From positions 1-41,134 of IMG/VR virus record IMGVR_UViG_3300017917_001510: a stretch of DNA of 41,134 bases; one strand, given 5' to 3'. The notes beneath the pieces are model-generated. The model was not told the DNA's origin. It saw only the letters and a list, made by a program, of their open reading frames with translations, and ran no database searches. Below are positions 18,501-27,500 of the stretch, one piece after another. The translations under genes were made by a program, and so were the position numbers. The stretch is from a virus. Every line of letters begins with the position of its first letter. Position 1 is the stretch's first letter.

Positions 18501-21500
18501 TCTGATCGCACAACATTTAATCGCGAAATTGGTTGGCAAACGGCTGTAACCAAGAGTCGTGCTCGCCAACAATTCCAATTTACCTATGATGGTAAACCGT
18601 TGTTGTTGGATGTAAAAGTTGTAACTTCAAAAGTGTTGCCAGCAATTCAACTGTTTGTAAATGCTTCGTTTGAAGAATCCAGCAACTATACAGTTAAAAC
18701 CACAGACACAACAACTACCATTACACTTTTAAAAACTTATCCGTTGGGCAGTGTTATCGAAGTTGATGTGCTCAGTGATCAAGTTAGTAAAACTGGTTTT
18801 TATCAGGTTCCAGTTAACTTGGAAAATAATCCATTGAATGCCAACAGTGAACAATTTACCTTGGGCACTATTCGTAATCACTATGGAACCATTTGTCAAA
18901 ACCTAATTAATTTATCTGGCCCAATCAACGGCGCCAACAACACTCGTGACCTAGGCAACATTGTTCCTTATGGTCAGCAAATACTACAGCAGTCAAGTCC
19001 GCTTACCTTGGCCGGCTACTTCATGCGCAGCAAAGATTATGATATTTTTGCTGCCTTGGAATACAACAGTCGCGAATATATTAAATTTAAATCTAAATTG
19101 CTAGACACCGCAGTCAACAAAGACTTCGGCGACATGACTATTCCTGAAATTTTAGATGCTATTATCGCAGACATTACACTGGGCCGCACAAATCTTAACC
19201 CATTTTACTGGTCAGACATGTTGCCCACTGGCAGTGTTTTACAAACCACAAACACTACAGTAACAGCAATTACCACATCGGTCTTTAACACTTTACAAAC
19301 TTATGATTTTACATCCAGTAATTACTTGGGTTTGTTGGTGTATATCTATCCAGCGTCTGATCCTACTCGACCTATTTTATTAGAACGTGGCTATGATTAT
19401 GTGGTCAGTGCCGACAGTCCACGCTTGACTATCACAGTGCCTTTGACCATTGGCGATGTTGTCAGCATCTGCGAATACAATAACACAGCTGGTAACTTTG
19501 TTCCTAATACTCCTACAAAGTTAGGTTTATATCCTAAATACAAACCAGAGATTTTCCTAGATACCAACTATGTTGACCCAACCTATGTGATCCAAGGACA
19601 CGATGGTTCGATTACTGTGGCATTCCAAGATTTCCGTGATGAAATTTTATTGGAATTTGAAAAGCGTATCTACAACAACTTAAAGACCGACGACAATCCA
19701 ATTCCGTTGACTGTAGATGAAGTCATTCCGGGCTTCTTCCGCACAACCGATTACACACAAGATGAAATCACAGCTATTTTAGGCGAAAGTTTCTTGTCAT
19801 GGGTAGGTTGGAACAAGTTAGATTACAAGGCACAAGATTATATTGCTAACGATCCTTTCACTTACAATTATAGTGAAGCTGGCAGTAAACTCAACACAGC
19901 TGATCAAGTAACCAACGTAGACGAGCCACCACTGTTGGGTGCATGGCGTGGTATCTATCGTTACTTCTACGATACAGAAAGTCCTAACTACACTCCGTGG
20001 GAGATGCTGGGCTTTAGTGAAGAACCAGACTGGTGGGCAGATCGTTATGGTCCTGCTCCTTATACGTCAGACAACTTGGTTCTCTGGGATGACTTGGCCA
20101 ATGGTTATGTAGCTGATCCTACAGCGCCATATGTTAAACCCAACTATATTCGTCCAAACCTACAGTCAGTGATTCCGGTAGGCACCGAAGGACAACTATT
20201 AAATCCTTTAGAGAGTGTGGTCGGACAATATGATCCTACAGCATTCCGTAAGAGTTGGCAAGTAGGCGACGGCGGCCCTGTAGAATACTCATGGTGGACT
20301 AGCTCAAGCTATCCATTTGCGGTCATGCGTTTGTTGGCCTTGACAAGACCTGCAGAGTTTTTTGCCTTGTTTGCCGACAGAGACAATTATCGTTTTGATG
20401 CTGAACTAGGACAATACCTATACAATGGTCGTTACAGATTAGATGCCAACGGAGTTCCGGTCTATGGCAATGGTCAAAGTAGAGCCAGTTATATTGACTG
20501 GATCGTTGACTACAATCAACAACTAGGTATCAACAGCACCACTGCTTTGACCACAGCCCTGTCCAATTTAGATGTGCGTTTATGCTATCGTATGGCAGCG
20601 TTTAGTGATCCTCGCTATTTAGAAATTTACAGTGAGCGTTCAAGCCCTAACAGCAACAACAGTAGCCTGCAGATCCCGCCCGAGAGTTATAATCTCTTAC
20701 TGTACAAAAATCAGCCATTTGCTGACATTACCTATAGCGCCTTGATTGTTGAGCGTGTGGTTGATGGCTATGCGGTTTTTGGTTACAGCACAGTGGCTCC
20801 TTATTTCCAAGTGTTAGAAAGTTTCAGCAACGGAGTATTACAAACTATCAATGCCGGCGGCGTAGAAGTGCGTGTGCCTGCGCAATACACTGATAACATA
20901 GCTCAAATTCCTTATGGTTACACCTTTACCAACACAACCATGGTGGTGGACTTTATTTTAAGCTATGGAAAATATCTTGAAACCCAAGGCCTAATTTTTG
21001 ACGATCAACAAAATGGTTACACATTGGATTGGCGTCAGATGGCAGCTGAATTTTTATACTTCAGTCAGCAGGGTTGGACCGAAGGCACAATGATTAACCT
21101 TAATCCAATGGCCACAACACTCAAGGCCTATCGTCCTGGTGCTGTGGTGGATTCCATTATTAGTTTAACACCCGAGAACATGGTGTTGGATCAAAATCGT
21201 GGTGTATTGGAAACTCGCAATTTGGTCATTGATCGTGAAGGCAACTACTTCACTATAACTTCTACCAATAATCAAACAATTAGTTTCTTGCAGATGCGTT
21301 GGACCAACTATGAACACATGGTTGTGTTAGATAATCGCAGTATTTTCAACGATCTTTTATACGATACAGTAACTGGTGCTAGACAAAATCGAATCAAGAT
21401 TGCAGCAGCAACTACCATTGAATGGGACGGCGAAGTAAATGCCCAGGGCTTCATACTCAACCAAGCCAATGTTAAACAATGGCAACCTTATGTCAAGTAT

Positions 21501-24500
21501 ACCAAAGGCGAAATTGTCAAATACAAAAACCAATACTGGCAAGCAATTACCATTATTCAACCCAAAGAAAAATTTGATTTCAATGACTGGTACAAGAGCA
21601 ACTATGATCGAATTGAACAAGGTCTCTTACCAAACATTGCCAACAAGGCAAATCAACTGGCCAACAGTTACAACGTAAACTCGGCCAATCTTGATCGTGA
21701 CAATGACCTGTTGTCTTATGGACTTATTGGATTTAGACCACGTCAATACATGCAGGCCTTGAATCTTGACGACGTAACACAGGTCAATTTGTACAGTCAG
21801 TTCTTGGGCACCAAAGGCACCTTGTTATCCGCTGAACTTTTTACTCGTGCTGACCTTGGCAAGGAAACTGGCGAATACAACATTTATGAAAACTGGGCGG
21901 TATTGGCTTCTACCTATGGTGCCAATGCCAATCGCAGTTTCTATGAACTACAGTTAAACGAAGCCAACCTACAGGCTAACCCATCAACTATACAGGTCAT
22001 TCAACCCGGACAAGAAAGCGTTGCTGATCAAACAATATTGCTAAACAATGTCTGGCGCAGCAGCTACAAGTTGTCTTCCACTGAAATATTACCAACTACT
22101 TACGATACCCAGCAAGAAATGGCATTGCCAACTGCAGGTTATGTAAGTCTTAATGATGTAGATATTACAGTTTTTAATATCAACGATCCTACCAGCATTG
22201 AAGAAAATATCAATACAGTTGGTATTGGCACAGTGATCTGGGTGGCCAAAGTCAACAGTTATGATTGGAACATTTACCGTTGTTCTGAAAAGCCCGGCAC
22301 AATTTTCCAAGTTCAAGACAACCTCAACGGCACAAGTATAGCGTATTTTACAGGAACACACAATCTTGCTGTAGGCGATTTGGTGATTATTCGCTACTTC
22401 GACCAAGGTGTCAATGGAGTATATCGTGTGTTGGCAGTGCCTAGCATCTCGTCGATTACCATAGCATTCTCATTTGCCAATGTGGGACAGACTACATTAA
22501 CTGGCACAGGCCTGGCATTCTATCTTGAACCCATGCGTGTAAGTCAAGCCAGTGATGTGGTCAATCTTGACTATGTAAAAAATCTTCTGCCTGGTGCACG
22601 TGTTTGGGTAGACAATGATGGTGCAGGCCATTGGGAAGTAATTGAAAAACAAGATGTGTTCACTGTGGTAGAAGCGTTGTTGCCGTTGGAATATGTCAGT
22701 AATTCTTTATACGGAACAAGTATTGCTCAATCTGAAGATCATTTTGATGCCTTTGTTGGATCACCTAACTCTGGCACAGGCACAGTGCAGACTTATCGTC
22801 GTGATGAATTTACAAACTATGTTCCAAACTTATTGTTAAAATTAAATGCTACTGATGTAGCTAATTTTGGTAACTGGGTTGACATCGGAGACAAGACCTG
22901 GGGAGCCGCTGCCGCAGTTGGCAGTAATTCAAACAACGGTTATGTAATGATATTGTATTTGGTTCCAGGATCAAACGACATTGTTCAAACACAACTGTTG
23001 GTGCCACCTGAAACTAGTGTTACTGCATTTGAATTTGGACATGAGTTGGCATTCAGCACCGACGAACACTTCTTGTATGTAAGTGCTCCTGGTGTAAACA
23101 AAATTTATGCTTACGGCCGCGTGGATGTCGAAACACAAGAAGTTTCGTATATAACCGACGGAATAACCAAGAATTATGCTTACTCTGACAATATACAAAT
23201 CACCACCAGCGAACCCAACCAACTAAGAGTATTTGTTAATAACTTAGAATTAATCTACGGCACAGACTATTTGATCAATGCCCAAAATGTAATTTTAAAC
23301 ACAACTCCAGTTGAAGGACAAAAGGTTTTAATTTCTCGTCGTCAGGCTGTTCAACTTGATCAAACTGTGTATTATTCTCTGTTCCAGGATGCCACTTCAG
23401 GATCTGGAACACTGGCTCAATTTACAGTTACCAACACACGAGGTGTGTATTATGTGAGTTTGGTCAACGCAGGTAACAATTATAACAATGGCGACACAAT
23501 AACCATTGACTACACACAAATTTGCCCAGCTGGTAGTGCCGCAAACAATCTGACTATTACTGTTACCAGTGTCAGTGCTGGCGGGCATATTGTTGAGTTT
23601 ACCACATCGGGTTCGGGTATTTCAAACACATCAGTGTTTGCTTTGAATCAGAGTTTATACACAGCAACTGATATCTACTCATTTACAGTTGTAGTTGACG
23701 GAGTGTATCAGAGACCTACCATTGACTACACCTTTGACAACAATACTACTGAAATTACTTTCATTACCAATCCTGATCCTGGTGCTCAAATAAGTGTAAT
23801 TTCTGAAACTTATTGGAAATACATTGGCAATTTTACCGTAGCTGGGTTAGAGACTGACGCAAGATTTGGCGACAGTGTTAGCACAGCATTGGATGGCCGC
23901 CAAGTTGTAGTTGGTGCTCCACGTGATACAGTAGGAACAGTTCCACATGCTGGCAGCACTTATGTGATTGATAGAGGAGCAGTTGCTTATCAAATTACCA
24001 ATACTGATCAACTGACCTACGCTATTCCAGGCACTTATGCTGAACCAGTAATGGTTTCGTTAAACGGACGTTTCTTGACCAATTCTGATCAGTTCATCAA
24101 CGGTGAATTTAGTGTCACTGGAGGAAATGTAGTATTAAGTAGCTCGGTCGCATTGACAGTGGGCGACACACTAGAAATTGAAACCAACATATTCCAATTT
24201 TTAGAAAAGATCTCTTCTACTGATCCACGTGATGAATCCTCATATGGATACAGTGTCAAACTTTGTCATTCTGATTGCAGTGTGTATATCGGTGCTCCAT
24301 TTGAAACTGTTGAACTTCCGCAGGATGGCGCAGTTTATCGCTGTGTAAACCAGAGTCGAGTGTATGGAATCACAACATCAACCAATGCTAACCCAAGTCT
24401 AACACCTGGCGACACTGTTCGTATCAACAATTTTGAAGTTGAAGTTCCAGCCGTAGGCACCGTGGCCAGTCTGGTATCTGCAATTAATTCTTCTGGAATT

Positions 24501-27500
24501 CCTAATGTTGTAGCAACATCTACTCCAGATTTGACTTTTGTTGGTGATGGATTTACAAAAATATTTAATGTAGGATCTGTATATTCTGCGGCAACTTCTT
24601 ATACTACAGTTGTTTATGTTGACAACGTTTTACAAACTTCCGGAGTTAACTACACCTACAACAATACCACAAAAGAAATTAATTTTGTAACTGCACCAGC
24701 AAGCATGAGTGCTATTACAGTTATTTCTGGTCGCATGACAGTTTCTGTCAAGAATAGTCAAGCTGCTCAGTCTTCTAACAAGCTGCAAGTTCTTCCAGGC
24801 TTGAGCACAGGAAGCACAGCCTTTTATGATTTAGGATTTATTACCTATCCTGAAGTTCAAAAAATTACCAGTCCTAATCCTACTGATTATGCACACTTTG
24901 GATATTCTGTAGACATTGATACCAACAGTGTTAATTTGGTTGTAGGAGCTCCTAACGGCACAGTAATACAGCCAGTTACATTCGATCAAGGTCAAACAAC
25001 ATTTGATTCATACAGCACCACATTCAATGCGCCGATCTTTAACAGTGGTGTAGTTTACACTTACAATTATTTGCCAGCTGCTACTGCGTCAATTGATAAT
25101 CCTGGAAGTTTTGTATTTGGTCAACAAATTTACACAACCAACTTATTGCCAGGTGATTCTTTTGGTGCATCAGTAAACTATACTTCAAATCGTTTGATGG
25201 TAGGTGCACCTGGCACTGACATAGGAGTTTCTCAAGGCAATTACGGCGCAGCTATAGTTTACGACGATCCAACCAATCGTCCAGCCTGGACAATTATACA
25301 TGCTCAACAACCAGCAGTAGACACTCAATTGATTGATGGTGTATATGCCTATGACAAACTGTTGAGCAAGGTTACTTCTTATTTTGATTTTATTAATCCG
25401 TTACAAGGCAAAATTTTAGGAGCTGCTCGTCGTAACATTGACTATATTGGAGCAGTTGATCCAGCACAGTATAACGTGGGTGTAATACACAACAATGGCA
25501 GTAGTTGGGCCAGTGAACACCTTGGAGAAATCTGGTGGGACACAGACACTGTGCGCTTTATTGATCCTAACCAGGATGACATTGTGTATGCAAGTCGTCG
25601 TTGGGCGCAAACATTCCCTGGAAGTCGTGTAGACATCTATCAATGGACCGCAAGTAATGTGCCTCCTGTGAGCTACACTGGCACTGGAACTCCGTTGAGC
25701 ACAGTTACCTACACAGTTAACACCGCAGTCAACCAACAGGGCATTGTTGAGACAACTTATTATTTCTGGGTTCGTGGAATCAATACCATTGATACTGGAG
25801 CAGGAAAGACCCTGAGCCCGGTTGGTATTGCCAGTTATATTGAAAGTCCTAAAACTGCAGGTATTCCATATTTGGCAGCATTAAATGCCAGCACTGTGGC
25901 CATCTACAATGCTAATAGTTTAGTTTCAGCTCAAGATACTATTCTGCACATTGGATACGATCGTCAAGCCCAAGGCGGTGACAATAACATTCACCAAGAA
26001 TTCCAATTTGTTGCCGATGGCCGCCCTGACAGTTTCTTAAATGCTACATTGTATCGCAAACTACAAGACAGTTTCTGCGGAGCAGATGAATCTGGTGCTG
26101 TTGTACCTGACCCAACTTTGAGCCCAGCTGAAAAATATGGTGTTCAATTCCGCCCACGTCAGTCAATGTTTGCGGATCGCTACAAAGCACTACAAAATTA
26201 TCTGATCAGAGCTAATACTGTATTGGCTCAGTATCCTATTGCTGAAACACGCAGTTTTAATTTGCTGAATAGCAGTGAGCCAATTCCTACTTCCAACAGC
26301 GGTCAATACAATTTTGTAGTGGCCACTCTTGACGAGCTTGGTTATCAAAATCTTCAAATTGTGCCAATTGGTTATCGTTATTTGGTTCTGTCTGACAGTA
26401 GTCAAGAAGGCCGTTGGACAATTTATCAAGTTGCCGAGGGCACAATACCAGGCCAACCTGTTTTAAATTTAGTTCGTATTCAAAACTACGATACAAAGTT
26501 GTATTGGAATTACATTGATTGGTATGATCCTGGATACAACAGTTCTAAATTACCATTGGTTCAAGTTCCGAACTACTCAAGTTTAATTTCTGTTTCTTTG
26601 ATTGATGTTCCAGTTGGCGGCAGTGCCAAGGTTGATTCTAACGCACAAGGCAAATTTGAAATTTATTTAAGAACCGAAACTGGATGGACACGTGTGGGAC
26701 TCCAGGACGGCACTATTGAATTCAAGCAAGAGCTGTGGAACTATGCCCTGGGCAATTTTGGATTCGATGCAGAAATTTTTGACGGCCAATACTTTGATCA
26801 AGAACCTGTAATTGAAACTCGCAAAATTATCCAGGCCATCAACGAAGAATTATTTGTTGACGAGTTGGCTATTGAAAGAAACAGCAGTTTGATATTGATG
26901 TTTAATTTTATCTACAGCGAGTTTACCACACCTGATTGGTTAATCAAAACCAGTTTAGTAGATGTAAATCATAACATTCGTGCTTTGTTACCATATCAAA
27001 TGTATATGCAGGACAATCAAACATTTGTGCTGGACTATATCAAAGAAGTCAAACCATACCATGTGCAGATACGTGAATTTAATTTGATATATTCTGGACA
27101 AGATACCTATGGTGGTAATCTAACAGACTTCGATGTTCCAGCCTATTGGGACACCACATTGACTGTGCCACAATATATCAGTCCAATTCTGTTGCCATAT
27201 ACTCATGCTACAACCTCTGTTCAAAGTGATCTGAGCGATACTCCATACAATGCTGAAATCTGGTTGGCCGAGCCATGGAAACAATGGTACAACAACTATT
27301 TGTTGAGTGTTCTATCTGTGGATGTTATCAATCCAGGATCAGGATACCTTACTCCACCAAATGTAACAGTAACCGGTGATTGCACAACGCCGGCTGTGTT
27401 GACAGCAACAATCAACAGTGCTGGACAAGTGATTGCTATCACAGTTGTAAATCCTGGAGCTGGATATTCTGTTACCCCAACCATCACAATCGACACCAGT

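Noticed and set aside
19530-19537. TAAATA hexamers inside genes as late promoters
   Set aside because: The same core occurs by chance in coding sequence (for example here and near 40442); only copies in gaps before genes were kept.
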